A stretch of 64,000 bases of DNA from Limnoperna fortunei (Eukaryota; Mollusca; Bivalvia; Mytilida; Modiolidae). The DNA lies in contig OX104112.1 of assembly GCA_944474755.1 (NCBI GenBank), positions 20,176,460 through 20,240,459 of the forward strand, in the 5' to 3' direction. Both the position numbers and the translations under genes were made by a program. The notes under the pieces were generated by a model, which was not told the DNA's origin, did not search any database, and worked only from the letters and a program-made list of their open reading frames with translations. This document shows positions 27,198-39,256 of the stretch, one piece after another. The number at the start of each line of letters is the position of its first letter. Position 1 is the stretch's first letter.

Positions 27198-30100
27198 AAA
27201 GGATGCAGGATACGGTTCTTTGCATTAAAATATTATCAACAGAGGTCGTGGTCTTGTTTTGTCAAATAAAAACATGTGTGACATTTTTGCATAGATCCAA
27301 TTGTACTGGAAATGTTGTAGATATATTTAATTTGTGTCCTGCATTTTCAGTTTCAAGGTAATTTGATAAGATTTTTATAAAATCATCGATAAAAATCAGC
27401 TGTTTCATGTGAGAAAATCGGACAAATCATTAGCATTTACCTTCATTTGAAAAATTCTGACACTGTAACGCCTAACAGAAGAGCAATATGACATATATAT
27501 TTGTTTATTTAGATCAATTTCAAAGCAGAAAAACACTGGCAAAATACTTGTCATCCACCTCGATTTCACACAATTTTGTTGACAAGGAACATGCTATTTT
27601 AATGCATCAGAGAGAGCTAAAGCTAGGAGTCAAATGGTCTTATAGGCAGTCTCGGGGTTTTACTACTATAACAAGGATGACAACCAAATATTATATATAT
27701 TTCTTTTCTATAAACATGATACTTTCTACTGACACTTCAAAAATTTATTGCATTTCATTTATCATAGATGTGAGTAAACTGCAACTGGACCATACTACTA
27801 TATTAAGGAATTTCACAGGGGGACATTCGAAACTAAACTACAAAACCGTATACTGCTACCTTTAAGTCTAAAAATGTCATTTTTATTTGCAACTTTGTTT
27901 ATTCTGCCAATACATTATTAAATTCTGACTAAAAATTACTTAAACTGAACCTTGTATTTGCTTTGATTGAAAAGATATAATGTTTTTAGAACATGTACCT
28001 TACTGCAAGTTTTTAGGATTTAAATTCATGCAAGATTTCATTGACATAAAAAAGCATAAAACTTTTTTCTAATGAACAGTATGGCAAAAATAAAATTATA
28101 TATTTGTGCGCTTACAACCAAGTTTTGTTAACAAAGTCGAAAGAGTTGAGAGAAATGCAAAATTAAGGTTACTTGTCATTACACGGCAAAAAAATTTAAG
28201 CATATTAGGCTTTTTATATGAAAATATAAAAAATTGAGTTTTGGAGGAAAAAAATAGGGTGGTAAAAGCCAAAAACAAAAAACCGCATGAAATGATCACA
28301 AAATGTAAACCAAATAAGAATCAAATGCAATCAAATTCCATTTGGTCATAAATCTTACAGTTAGAATGATGATTCTTCCTTTCTGTGTCTGGGCTTAACA
28401 CGGTCAAAATCACAAGAAGACAAGATGGTGTAAAAATGCAGTCAAAATCTTTGTCAAATCACAATACTAAAGTTCTTCCTACTCAGTAGTGACCTGAAAA
28501 AGATAGTGATCTGAATATCACATTAGCTGACCACTTCTATAAAGAGTTTGAAGAAAACATATTTGTAAATTATGTCAGATTTAAGGCATGCATTCATCTG
28601 CATACAAGTAGAAATATCGCAACTTAAGTTTAAAAGTGAACAGATGAGAATAGTGTGTAATAGTTGATATCAAGTGCACAATAGGCTAATTTTAATTGAA
28701 TACTTTCTGTCTACTTGCAATAAACACACAATACTATTGTAATAAAAGCGGGGAAAAATAATAACTTTTTACTCATTTCAGTGACATAAAAGGGTGAGGA
28801 ATTTTCTGTTTTGTTTTTTTCCCACATGTTTTAAGTTGCCTGCACATACAAACACATAGGTGTAGTTGTTACAAACATGAGTAGAGAAACTTCACAAAGT
28901 ACCTGACAGTTACAGTGCTTAAACTAAAAGTTTGGGGTGATCAACCATAAAAAACTAGTGCAAAGTGAAAAAAATCAATCTTTCAAGTTAAATTTTCATT
29001 GTCGATGAAGTCAATTGATTTTAAAATGACTGAGTATTATCAGGTTGATATGTCTACTATGCTTCTAATCAATAGAAATAAACCTTTAGTAATATATTAA
29101 ATGTGTCACTGTTGATATAAAATAGTTTTTAAAACAAGGCTGAAACAGAGTTATCTTTCTTGATATAAGTGTTGCCAGATAAAGTCCAATTTAATACATT
29201 TTCATGGCAAATATTTTACTACAAACAGTCTTAAACACAATTACAGGTGTCATCAAATACAAGGAATTCTTAAAATGAAGATATTGTGAGTTTATACAAA
29301 TATGCTCTTCTTAAAGGATGCAGGATACGGTTCTTTGCATTAAAATATTATCAACAGAGGTCGTGGTCTTGTTTTGTCAAATAAAAACATGTGTGACATT
29401 TTTGCATAGATCCAATTGTACTGGAAATGTTGTAGATATATTTAATTTGTGTCCTGCATTTTCAGTTTCAAGGTAATTTGATAAGATTTTTATAAAATCA
29501 TCGATAAAAATCAGCTGTTTCATGTGAGAAAATCGGACAAATCATTAGCATTTACCTTCATTTGAAAAATTCTGACACTGTAACGCCTAACAGAAGAGCA
29601 ATATGACATATATATTTGTTTATTTAGATCAATTTCAAAGCAGAAAAACACTGGCAAAATACTTGTCATCCACCTCGATTTCACACAATTTTGTTGACAA
29701 GGAACATGCTATTTTAATGCATCAGAGAGAGCTAAAGCTAGGAGTCAAATGGTCTTATAGGCAGTCTCGGGGTTTTACTACTATAACAAGGATGACAACC
29801 AAATATTATATATATTTCTTTTCTATAAACATGATACTTTCTACTGACACTTCAAAAATTTATTGCATTTCATTTATCATAGATGTGAGTAAACTGCAAC
29901 TGGACCATACTACTATATTAAGGAATTTCACAGGGGGACATTCGAAACTAAACTACAAAACCGTATACTGCTACCTTTAAGTCTAAAAATGTCATTTTTA
30001 TTTGCAACTTTGTTTATTCTGCCAATACATTATTAAATTCTGACTAAAAATTACTTAAACTGAACCTTGTATTTGCTTTGATTGAAAAGATATAATGTTT

Positions 30101-32090
30101 TTAGAACATGTACCTTACTGCAAGTTTTTAGGATTTAAATTCATGCAAGATTTCATTGACATAAAAAAGCATAAAACTTTTTTCTAATGAACAGTATGGC
30201 AAAAATAAAATTATATATTTGTGCGCTTACAACCAAGTTTTGTTAACAAAGTCGAAAGAGTTGAGAGAAATGCAAAATTAAGGTTACTTGTCATTACACG
30301 GCAAAAAAATTTAAGCATATTAGGCTTTTTATATGAAAATATAAAAAATTGAGTTTTGGAGGAAAAAAATAGGGTGGTAAAAGCCAAAAACAAAAAACCG
30401 CATGAAATGATCACAAAATGTAAACCAAATAAGAATCAAATGCAATCAAATTCCATTTGGTCATAAATCTTACAGTTAGAATGATGATTCTTCCTTTCTG
30501 TGTCTGGGCTTAACACGGTCAAAATCACAAGAAGACAAGATGGTGTAAAAATGCAGTCAAAATCTTTGTCAAATCACAATACTAAAGTTCTTCCTACTCA
30601 GTAGTGACCTGAAAAAGATAGTGATCTGAATATCACATTAGCTGACCACTTCTATAAAGAGTTTGAAGAAAACATATTTGTAAATTATGTCAGATTTAAG
30701 GCATGCATTCATCTGCATACAAGTAGAAATATCGCAACTTAAGTTTAAAAGTGAACAGATGAGAATAGTGTGTAATAGTTGATATCAAGTGCACAATAGG
30801 CTAATTTTAATTGAATACTTTCTGTCTACTTGCAATAAACACACAATACTATTGTAATAAAAGCGGGGAAAAATAATAACTTTTTACTCATTTCAGTGAC
30901 ATAAAAGGGTGAGGAATTTTCTGTTTTGTTTTTTTCCCACATGTTTTAAGTTGCCTGCACATACAAACACATAGGTGTAGTTGTTACAAACATGAGTAGA
31001 GAAACTTCACAAAGTACCTGACAGTTACAGTGCTTAAACTAAAAGTTTGGGGTGATCAACCATAAAAAACTAGTGCAAAGTGAAAAAAATCAATCTTTCA
31101 AGTTAAATTTTCATTGTGGATGAAGTCAATTGATTTTAAAATGACTGAGTATTATCAGGTTGATATGTCTACTATGCTTCTAATCAATAGAAATAAACCT
31201 TTAGTAATATATTAAATGTGTCACTGTTGATATAAAATAGTTTTTAAAACAAGGCTGAAACAGAGTTATCTTTCTTGATATAAGTGTTGCCAGATAAAGT
31301 CCAATTTAATACATTTTCATGGCAAATATTTTACTACAAACAGTCTTAAACACAATTACAGGTGTCATCAAATACAAGGAATTCTTAAAATGAAGATATT
31401 GTGAGTTTATACAAATATGCTCTTCTTAAAGGATGCAGGATACGGTTCTTTGCATTAAAATATTATCAACAGAGGTCGTGGTCTTGTTTTGTCAAATAAA
31501 AACATGTGTGACATTTTTGCATAGATCCAATTGTACTGGAAATGTTGTAGATATATTTAATTTGTGTCCTGCATTTTCAGTTTCAAGGTAATTTGATAAG
31601 ATTTTTATAAAATCATCGATAAAAATCAGCTGTTTCATGTGAGAAAATCGGACAAATCATTAGCATTTACCTTCATTTGAAAAATTCTGACACTGTAACG
31701 CCTAACAGAAGAGCAATATGACATATATATTTGTTTATTTAGATCAATTTCAAAGCAGAAAAACACTGGCAAAATACTTGTCATCCACCTCGATTTCACA
31801 CAATTTTGTTGACAAGGAACATGCTATTTTAATGCATCAGAGAGAGCTAAAGCTAGGAGTCAAATGGTCTTATAGGCAGTCTCGGGGTTTTACTACTATA
31901 ACAAGGATGACAACCAAATATTATATATATTTCTTTTCTATAAACATGATACTTTCTACTGACACTTCAAAAATTTATTGCATTTCATTTATCATAGATG
32001 TGAGTAAACTGCAACTGGACCATACTACTATATTAAGGAATTTCACAGGGGGACATTCGAAACTAAACTACAAAACCGTATACTGCTACC
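27198..32090 (+). repeat. 2,115-bp unit in tandem, 2.3 copies
   Basis: The unit starts AAAGGATGCAGGATACGG at 27198, 29313 and 31428, exactly 2,115 bp apart each time. Copies 1 (27198-29312) and 2 (29313-31427) look almost identical; the one difference noticed is C at 29003 versus G at 31118. Copy 3 stops after about 663 bp at CTGCTACC (32090), where it switches to unrelated sequence. Each copy holds the same 125-codon open frame (27488, 29603 and 31718), which has no recognisable motif and no gene context. The near-identity suggests a very recent duplication or an assembly duplication. Confidence 0.95.
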
Positions 32091-32149
32091 AAAGAATTTA
32101 CTAGTTATCTCCCATTAAATATATAAAATAAAATAAATACATCCTTTAA

Positions 32150-32953
32150 TTTAGATAAAATATTTAATACCATACATGTGAAAAATTACATCTTAAATTT
32201 TGTAAATGTATTTTGGGAGTTCATAAGAAAAGTTTAAATTTTGCTGTCTTATCTGAACTTGGAAGGTTTCCTTTATATTATGACATCATAAAATCAATCA
32301 TTAATTATTGGTATAGACTAGAAAATCTCTCATCTGATTTTTTATTATAAAAAGATGCATAACTCTGTAGTAGAAATTTTGACAATATTAATATATTTAC
32401 CTGGTATACTTTTGTGATAAAGCTATTAAATTACTTGGGTATAAATAGAGATTCAAGTAATTACAGCAGATATAAATTTAAAAAGATGCTTGAAAAATTA
32501 CTAAAGGAAAAGCTTTTAGACAATTGGTATAATTACAGACATTCTAAACTTGACGGAAAACTATGTACCTATTTCAAAATCAAGGATCATATTGGCTTCG
32601 AAAATTTTTGATCGAAAATAAACAATTCGGATCAAAGAAAAGCTCTTTGCAGAATTCGCATATCAGCCCATAGATTACAAATTGAAATAGGGCGTTTCTC
32701 TAATACACCTAGGTCTGACAGAACTTGTAAAAACATTTTTTCTGAGGACATTGAAGATGAAACACATTTTTTATGTGTGTGCACAAAATTCAGTATAAAA
32801 AGAAATATTTTATTTAATCTTGTTGCCAAAATGTATCCCAGGTTTTCTACTTTGTCGATTGAATCCAAATTGATTGTTTTACTTAGTAATGAGGAAACTG
32901 ACATTCTAGCAGCCACTGCCAGATTTATATTAGATAAAGATATTGTAAACTAA
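32150..32953 (+). pseudogene. LINE reverse-transcriptase protein, degenerate C-terminal remnant
   Basis: A single plus frame from about 32180 to the TAA at 32951-32953 reads as the C-terminal part of a non-LTR retrotransposon ORF2. It shows FCKCILGVHKKS, then AVLSELGRFPLYYDIIKSI and YWYRLENL. Further on come RIRISAHRLQIEIGRF, then a Cys/His segment (RTCKN...ETHFLCVC), ending in LDKDIVN. Three in-frame stops (TAA and TAA near 32350, TGA at 32609) and a likely frameshift near 32180 show it is dead. Upstream residues (LDKIFNTIHV) suggest the homology starts near 32150. The palm and fingers of the RT are absent, so this is a strongly 5'-truncated copy. The LINE clade cannot be resolved by eye. 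Confidence 0.88.
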
Positions 32954-33103
32954 AAATTTACAGTGATGTTTAGATTTTCAATATGATATTAATATATACA
33001 TTAATAATCCAGAATCAGTATCTATCAATTATTCTTTTCCTCTTCTTTGTACAACTCTCATTGCTCCCAGTAGGCTCCTGAAAATAAAAGGTATTTTATG
33101 TGA
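32954..33103 (+). repeat. Probable LINE 3' untranslated region
   Basis: This AT-rich segment lies between the LINE stop codon and the pentanucleotide array. It ends with AAAATAAAAGGTATTTTATG. Its position suggests the LINE 3' UTR, with the microsatellite grown from the 3' tail. This is inferred from context only. Confidence 0.5.
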
Positions 33104-33378
33104 TGTTATGGTATGGTATGGTATGGTATGGTAGGGCATGGTATGGTATGGTATGGTATGGTATGGTATGGTATGGTATGGTATGGTATGGTATGGTATG
33201 GTATGGTATGGTATGGTATGGTATGGTATGGTATGGTATGGTATGGTATGGTATGTTATGTTATGTTATGTTATGTTATGTTATGTTATGTTATGTTATG
33301 TTATGTTATGTTATGTTATGTTATGTTATGTTATGTTATGTTATGTAATGTTATGTTATGTTATGTTATGTTATGTTA
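33104..33378 (+). repeat. (TATGG)n-(TATGT)n pentanucleotide array
   Basis: About 30 TATGG repeats run to about 33251, with one GGGCATGG interruption near 33135. They then switch abruptly to TATGT repeats until 33378, with one ATGTAATG interruption near 33345. The period is unchanged across the switch, so one repeat type is a point-mutant derivative of the other that spread. Apparent MVWYG and MLCYV peptides are artefacts. Confidence 0.95.
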
Positions 33379-33458
33379 TAATTATACTGCAATAAACAAT
33401 ATATATATATACATCAATCGAATGTCAACTGTTAACATTTCCAAGAATGTGTCAACTG

Positions 33459-33530
33459 GACGCCATGATATAGGTGAAAAATTGCTGAAAGTGGCGCAAA
33501 ATCACCATTCAAACGAACCAACAAACAAAG
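33459..33530 (+). repeat. SINE-like fragment (GACGCCATGATATAG ... GTGGCG)
   Basis: It reads GGACGCCATGATATAGGTG, then AAAAATTGCTGAAAGTGGCG, then CAAACGAACCAACAAAC. The same core occurs at 44003-44090 and 44600-44693. In molluscan genomes, elements ending GTGGCGTTAAAC followed by CAAT/CAAA repeats are very common. This identification rests on recall of that pattern, not on a search. Confidence 0.6.
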
Positions 33531-33803
33531 AAAGCGTCAAACCATTTTTGTTTTCCGCTTTACAAATTAGCAATTAAATAAAACAACAGAACCACAACAT
33601 TAAGATATAGTGTTAATAATAGGTATTGATTTCCTTGGAGTGAAAATAAAATTTTTTGAATTTCTGTAAATAGTAACGACCGTTTTTAAATACACAGTTT
33701 GAATTTGTTTATGCATTTGTTTTTTTCTTAAATTTTGTATATTAAAACATACTTTTTATATTTTCTATATTTTCTTGTTGTTTTAATCTAATATGTCGTC
33801 TCA
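33531..33803. other. AT-rich spacer, nothing recognised
   Basis: This is T-rich sequence with no open frame, hairpin or repeat that stands out. Confidence 0.4.
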
Positions 33804-34070
33804 CGGGCGGATCCAGGGGGCGAAGCCCCCGGAAGCTCAATGAATATAAGCATTTGGTACCCATCCAAAGTTTTCTAGACTCGTTTTTTTTTACTTTTGC
33901 CCCTTCTTTTAGCTGGCTTTATTTTTCAACTTTGACCATATATAAAGAATTTTCTTTAATGAAATATCATATTCCTATTCCTTTTCTCTCATTTTACCCG
34001 CTCGTTCTATATCTCTCTTTTTAGGGGAGGGTGTACGCCAGATGTGCCTTTCCTTGGATCCGCTCCTGCG
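33804..34070. mobile_element. Short terminal-inverted-repeat element (MITE-like)
   Basis: CGGGCGGATCCAGG at 33804 is matched by CCTTGGATCCGCTCCTGCG at 34052-34070, whose reverse complement reads CGCAGGAGCGGATCCAAGG. The arms therefore share GGATCC-centred ends of about 15 bp and enclose about 235 bp of AT-rich sequence without coding capacity. This layout fits a non-autonomous DNA transposon. Just inside the left arm is a GGGGGC/GCCCCC hairpin at 33816-33830. Target-site duplications were not identified, so the exact limits are uncertain. Confidence 0.5.
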
Positions 34071-34820
34071 TATTGTTTGTGTACAACATAACCTTAATGA
34101 AAACGACCTTTGTCACTATGTCTATACACATCTCGACATCGACAACGGAACTATTTTACTTGTATACCTTGCGTACTTGTGATTGGTTGGTTACCTGTCG
34201 GTACAAATCCCATGCCCCCGGCTTCGTTGCTAACGTATTGTTTGTGCGTTGCTAATGTATATTCTCGAGTAATCGGTGTATTGTATCCCACAAAGGAATA
34301 TTTCTGTCTTTTATATTTGTATTTTTACACGTACACGTGTTTTTTATTTGTTAAACACAATCTGATTGGTGTAGCTGTTGGTCCCTGCTTCCAATCAAAA
34401 CCGTTCCTTTGTGATACCGAAATACCGACAAGATCTGCCAAGGGTCAGATAAGAGTATCGGATCGTAACCCTTGGCTAGCGAGAGCTACTAGCTTTATAT
34501 TTGAAACGATCTGCAGCGTGTTCGGTCATTTTTATACAGAGTTTTCAAGTAAGAGATTGGTTGCCCCTTTGGTATTTATTTGCGTCATGTTTAGTCAGTA
34601 ATAGATATGTATCTGTTTAGTCTAAATGTCTAGGTTATTACGGTCTTCCAGACGCTGCCGCCAACCCCCATATTGTTAATAAGCAAAATGATCAAAGATA
34701 TAGCTACATATAATAATTGACTAATTGTATAGCTTGGTATCTATGGTGGTTACGCGGAATGCTGCCTCCGAAACAGAATCGCATTAAGTATTGTTTGTAA
34801 GTAAGTCCTGTATTTAACTA
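34071..34820. other. Mixed non-coding DNA with a small hairpin
   Basis: GCCAAGGGT at 34437-34445 pairs with ACCCTTGGC at 34468-34476 around a 22-nt loop. CGTATTGTTTGTG occurs twice (about 34068 and 34229), a short direct repeat. Open frames here overlap each other and show no domain. The section is less AT-rich than its neighbours and probably includes further transposon relics. No gene is called. Confidence 0.35.
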
Positions 34821-34942
34821 TAACGGTTATAAAGCCTGAGGAGACCGAGCTTCATCTGCTCTTTAAATTGCCATTTGTTCATGTAGGTGTCACCCGGTTA
34901 GGTTGGTATTTCGGACTTCTCCAGATGCCGCTAGTGACGCAG
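34821..34942 (+). other. Possible non-coding first exon with a strong splice donor
   Basis: This relatively GC-rich stretch ends in GCAG followed by GTGAGTCTT at 34943, a near-perfect splice donor, after which the sequence becomes AT-rich. No open frame of useful length crosses it, so if it is an exon it would be a 5' UTR or a long non-coding RNA exon. The evidence is only the donor motif and the composition change, so confidence is low. Confidence 0.2.
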
Positions 34943-37900
34943 GTGAGTCTTGATAAACTGTCTGATCATTAACAAATAAACAACTAAATAAGAACAGTAT
35001 TATTTTCTGTCTATTCTTGTTTATAGATACAAAAGCAATAAAAAATGTTGCAGTTTGAGATTTTGAATAAACATTAAAATGTATGTTAAATTTCTTGGTA
35101 TATGATACGGGCTGGAAGTGGGAAATATCTCAAACAAAATGTAAACCAACTCCTGCTAAATATGCCTTATTAATAAATCTACAACTACAAAATCGATATT
35201 TCTCTTATGATTGGTCTATTTTTCCTATTCTCGCGTATTTGCGATATAAATCCTTAGACAATGTAATGTGAACAAGTCATATTAAAGCATTGACTTCTCT
35301 GATTGGTTGATCATCCATTGTGTGTTTTTTTTACCTCGACCTGGTTGGTTGTGTTGGGGTATCTGTGACGTTGGAATGTTTCTGTTGAAGTTATAATGGA
35401 ATGAAAAAAAAATCTGTGCAAAGTGGGTGCTGTTTCACTGTTTCAGAAAAATTCCGTACGGAATCATAATACAAAAGGATTTCATAACTCGTGAGAGTTC
35501 AAAATCGCTTTATCAACTCTAACTCAAAATGAAACATATATGTATCACGATGTCGTCGGTTGATTCGATTGAATTGGGTTTAATGTAAGCTCAGTGGCGT
35601 AGCTACATTATAACACAGTATAAATGTTGAGGTACTAAACTATTACGAGATTTAAAAAAAATGTCATTGTAAGTTAGAAATATGTTCAACAGACACGACC
35701 CCATATTGCAAATGTTTTATTCTTAGCAGCGCTAATTGCAGAGCTGGGCAATACATAACATGACTTAGTGAACACCTTCAATGTAGTGAACTAGTAGTAA
35801 ATAAGTAAGGTTTTAGTCTGTTCATATATTATTTTTCTTTTCTGGATGTCTGGTGTACGTGATTCAAATTCTGATGAGTCGTTTACTCAGTTATCGACAA
35901 TAAAACCCAAGATTGACCTTGGCGCCCTTTGTAATAAAATAGCTTGGTTATGTTCTTCTAATAATTTAAGTCATTTCAATTAAGTATACATTTATAACAG
36001 GTAAAGTATAAATATATTTATTACATTAACAAAAGGGGCAAGGAAGAGTAGTGTATATAGTTAGACATCTGATTTCAGAGCTTGCTTTACTACAACCTAA
36101 ATGACAAGGATTACCAGTTTTCTTGAGGTGATCGCGTTTCTTCTTATTTCTTATTTTTATCAAAGTTATAATTATATAAACATGGTCATGCAGACAATCA
36201 CAATTTGGTAGCCATAAACGTTTCATAATCAAAATTTAAGTACATACCGTTTTAATGTCAATTCTAAAATTATTGATTTATACAAATGTAATATGTCCAA
36301 TTTCTTGTGCAAATAATACTTCAATTGGATGACAGTGCTTGTAGTACATTGATTTTTTATTTCAGTTTAGTTTTTAAATTTCCTTTAAAAATAGTTTTCC
36401 ACAAAATAAATTAATGACAAATTGATATGATTTGATTTTATTATTGATAAATTTTTGATAGACAATATTTTCAGATTTAGAATTGTTAAACCGACTTGCA
36501 TAAATCACAGGAACGCATAAGAAGCCATTTTTGTCTCGTTTTTTTTGTACAAGAGCGTCAGTGGCAATTTGTTGTTCAGAGTATATGTTTCTGAGCCATT
36601 CCTTACTGTCCAAATAATGTAAGTTACATAAGCTAAGACTTTCAGTTTTATCATTATTTATGTGTATAGTTTTATCTTTTTAAGAAAAAAATAGAAAGGC
36701 ATCGTAGACAGACATTTGTGTGCATATATTTCAAATATTGGTATTCTAACATTCTATTGTATTTTTGTCTACAATATTACAAGACTAAGATTATAGTTTT
36801 ACACAAACAAGTATGAGTATGAAACTGCTAAAGATATTTGGTAGGAAATTTATGTATTATGGTTCACGCTCATTGATGTTTTGGTAAAGGTCAATATTTA
36901 GAACATACTGATACGAAATGTAAACAAGTTGATTTTTGAAGAATACTTAAGTTGAATTAATCTTTTTTAGATTTATAGTTAATTAAGGTTATTTTCTTAT
37001 AGGAATTTTTAGATGTAGTGATACAGTTATCAGTGTGTACGTGTTTACTTAGCCTTACTTAGGGGTATGTACATTATACTTGAATTGTATCTTGTTTGTA
37101 ATATATTACTGATGTTTTTAAATAAGCATATTATTTAAGGGTCATCTAAATGATAGATTAATTTATGCTTCATTAAGTGTTGTTTACACAAGAATATTCT
37201 TCAATTCATACTTTGAAGTAGAATTATTCAATTTCAAAAATATCAGTATAAAGGGAGATAATTCTAATATAAAGTAATATAAAGTATATTTCATTTTTGA
37301 GGAAATTTAGGAGGAAATGATAAATGGATAAATTTTGTAATTGTTAATATAATTTGCAATATACTTTATTTTAAAATATTGTATATGTAGATATATGTTG
37401 CCTTTACAATACCTTTTCATTATAAAATAATTTAAATCAATGTAACATCTTTAACCTAATAATAAAAGTGTATTTATAATCTGTGTTTATATTCCCGTTG
37501 TTACACAAATAAAAAATTTAAAATCACATATTTTAAATATTGCAATTATTTTTATACAATCAAAATCGTTTTTTTTTCATAATACATTTCCAAGTCAAAC
37601 CAAGTTACAGAAAATAAAACATAGCTTCCTGTACCTTAACACAGTATTTTGGTATTTAGTTTCCACTATGACAAATCGAAATGAGCGTAAAAATGTTAAT
37701 AACTACTTTGGTATACGACCGGCCAAGATCCCGGCCGGAAGTCACTATTTGGTTAGTGCTTAAGGCCACGTAGTCTTAGGTGACCAGAATATGACCTGAA
37801 TGGGATTAATTTAGATCTTACATGCGGCGACAGTAGAAAAATGGGGGAGCAAGTGAAAGATTTAATTTTAACAGATTGATAAAACTTACATGTTGCTTAA

Positions 37901-38377
37901 TATACAAAACAATGATCTGGAACGAGTTTTTTACGAATAGCATGTTGTCATCAAATAGATGCTCCCTCATAGATTGAAATCATACTAACCCAGTTCAATT
38001 GTGTTTATCTCCCTTTGACTGTAAATACGATTTCTCAGCTATAGTTAAGTACTGAACTAAAAACTTTATAATTGATCAGAATCGTCTGAAAAAACTGTGA
38101 TTGTTCATAACGCCCGACCTACAGAGTTAACACGTTCAAAGGTGTCGTATTATAATTGATCTCTCGGTCGGGATCAGATCAAAATACGGAAAGCCTGACC
38201 GCGCACCACAGTACGTTACTTCTTTGGACAGTACCACGCTCCTTGTAGGATAAAACCCTCTCAGATATCGATGATTATAGGCTCGTTGTAGATGGTACAA
38301 AATGCAAATTTCAAAGCCCCTTATCCATACTTCCGTGACTGACTTCGCGCCTTGGTTGCACTGCTCTTTTGTATTAA
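34943..38377. other. AT-rich intergenic or intronic DNA
   Basis: No gene is recognised. Small items seen: CAGTGGCGTAGCTAC at 35592-35606, a motif resembling transposon ends but with no inverted partner found nearby; AAAGGGAGATAATTC at about 37251 and GTTTATCTCCCTTTG at about 38004, both versions of the AAGGGAGATAA motif frequent in molluscan repeats; and weak inverted repeats CCGGCC/GGCCGG near 37720 and CCCGACC/GGTCGGG at 38113-38119 and 38166-38172. Open frames at 36026-36232 and 36374-36613 (minus) lack motifs and are treated as chance. Confidence 0.4.
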
Positions 38378-38959
38378 ATACATGAAAACATCTTATCGAG
38401 GTTCCAATTCATTAAAAATGCTGCGGCTCGACTTATTACCAGAACTCGTCATCGTAAACCAATAACACCAGTTCTAAAATCATTACACTGAGTTCCGGTC
38501 AAACCACGATGTCAATACAAACTTTTAATTTGCACCTTCAAAGCGGAAAAACTTAAAGACGTATCTTTCAAGTTGGATTATGAATCGTAATATAACACAT
38601 TTAACAATGGGACATAGTTTATTATGTGTTTTTTTTGGGAACTATATTTCAGAAAAAAGTAAAATCTTATTTTAATTTTTAGTATTTATTCATATTTTTA
38701 TTCATCTGTTTTAAGTCATTTTAAAGTAAATTTTTTCCGTCTATTCTGCTTTTTGTACTTTTAAAATACTTTTTTGGTTGTAAAACTTTTAAGCATTGTT
38801 TCGTTTTTTAAATAATTGAAGCATATTTTGTGGCTTTTTTTTACTATATAGTTGCTTTTTCATCGCATTATGATGTGTTTCTGTTTATGGCATTTGTTTT
38901 TCATGTAAAGCGTCTTGAGTGCTTTTAATGAATGAAAACGCTATAAAAACTGTGCACTG

Positions 38960-39002
<43 letters not shown>
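38378..39002 (+). pseudogene. Second LINE relic: RT C-terminus, 3' UTR and (AAT)n tail
   Basis: The plus frame from 38378 reads ENILSRFQFIKNAAARLITR, then TRHRKPITPVLKSLH, a TGA where Trp is expected (W-L-P-V family motif; here stop-VPV), then RCQYKLLICTFKA. This is the conserved thumb region of CR1/L2-type reverse transcriptases (NAAARLI and ITPVLKSLHWLPV motifs). At about 38905 the sequence GTAAAGCGTCTTGAGTGC followed by AACGCTATAAAAACTG is the typical 3' end of such elements. It finishes in about 15 AAT units to 39002. The distance between the ORF motif and the tail (about 350 bp) is short, so an internal deletion is likely. Confidence 0.82.
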
Positions 39003-39003
<1 letters not shown>

Positions 39004-39256
39004 TAATCCATACATTTCCATCAAAATTTGTTTGCCCTTTGTTCCAAGGTTCTCGACGGGATTTATTGTTTGTTACCCTGCGTAAATATTGCTTGACTGT
39101 CATGGCTATTATAACTTTTTGTATGGTATATTGCGTTCCAATCTCTTATAGAACAAATACTATCATTGTAACTATGTGAGCTATTTTGAAACATTATAGG
39201 ATTTAACTCTTATTTTCGGTAAATCATCGATGTATGAACGAGGTACACATTGCTGA
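39003..39256. other. Spacer, nothing recognised
   Basis: Unique sequence between the LINE tail and the 39.3-kb open frame. No motif or gene is seen. Confidence 0.35.

Noticed and set aside
27488..32104. 125-128-codon open frame present in each 2,115-bp copy
   Set aside because: The copies are nearly identical because the duplication is recent, so repetition is not evidence of conservation. No domain, and AT-rich codon content.
33100..33577. MVWYG/MLCYV repeat proteins
   Set aside because: Translation of a pentanucleotide microsatellite.
38113..38172. tRNA or structured RNA around CCCGACC/GGTCGGG
   Set aside because: Only 7-bp arms with a 46-nt loop and no A/B box or cloverleaf.
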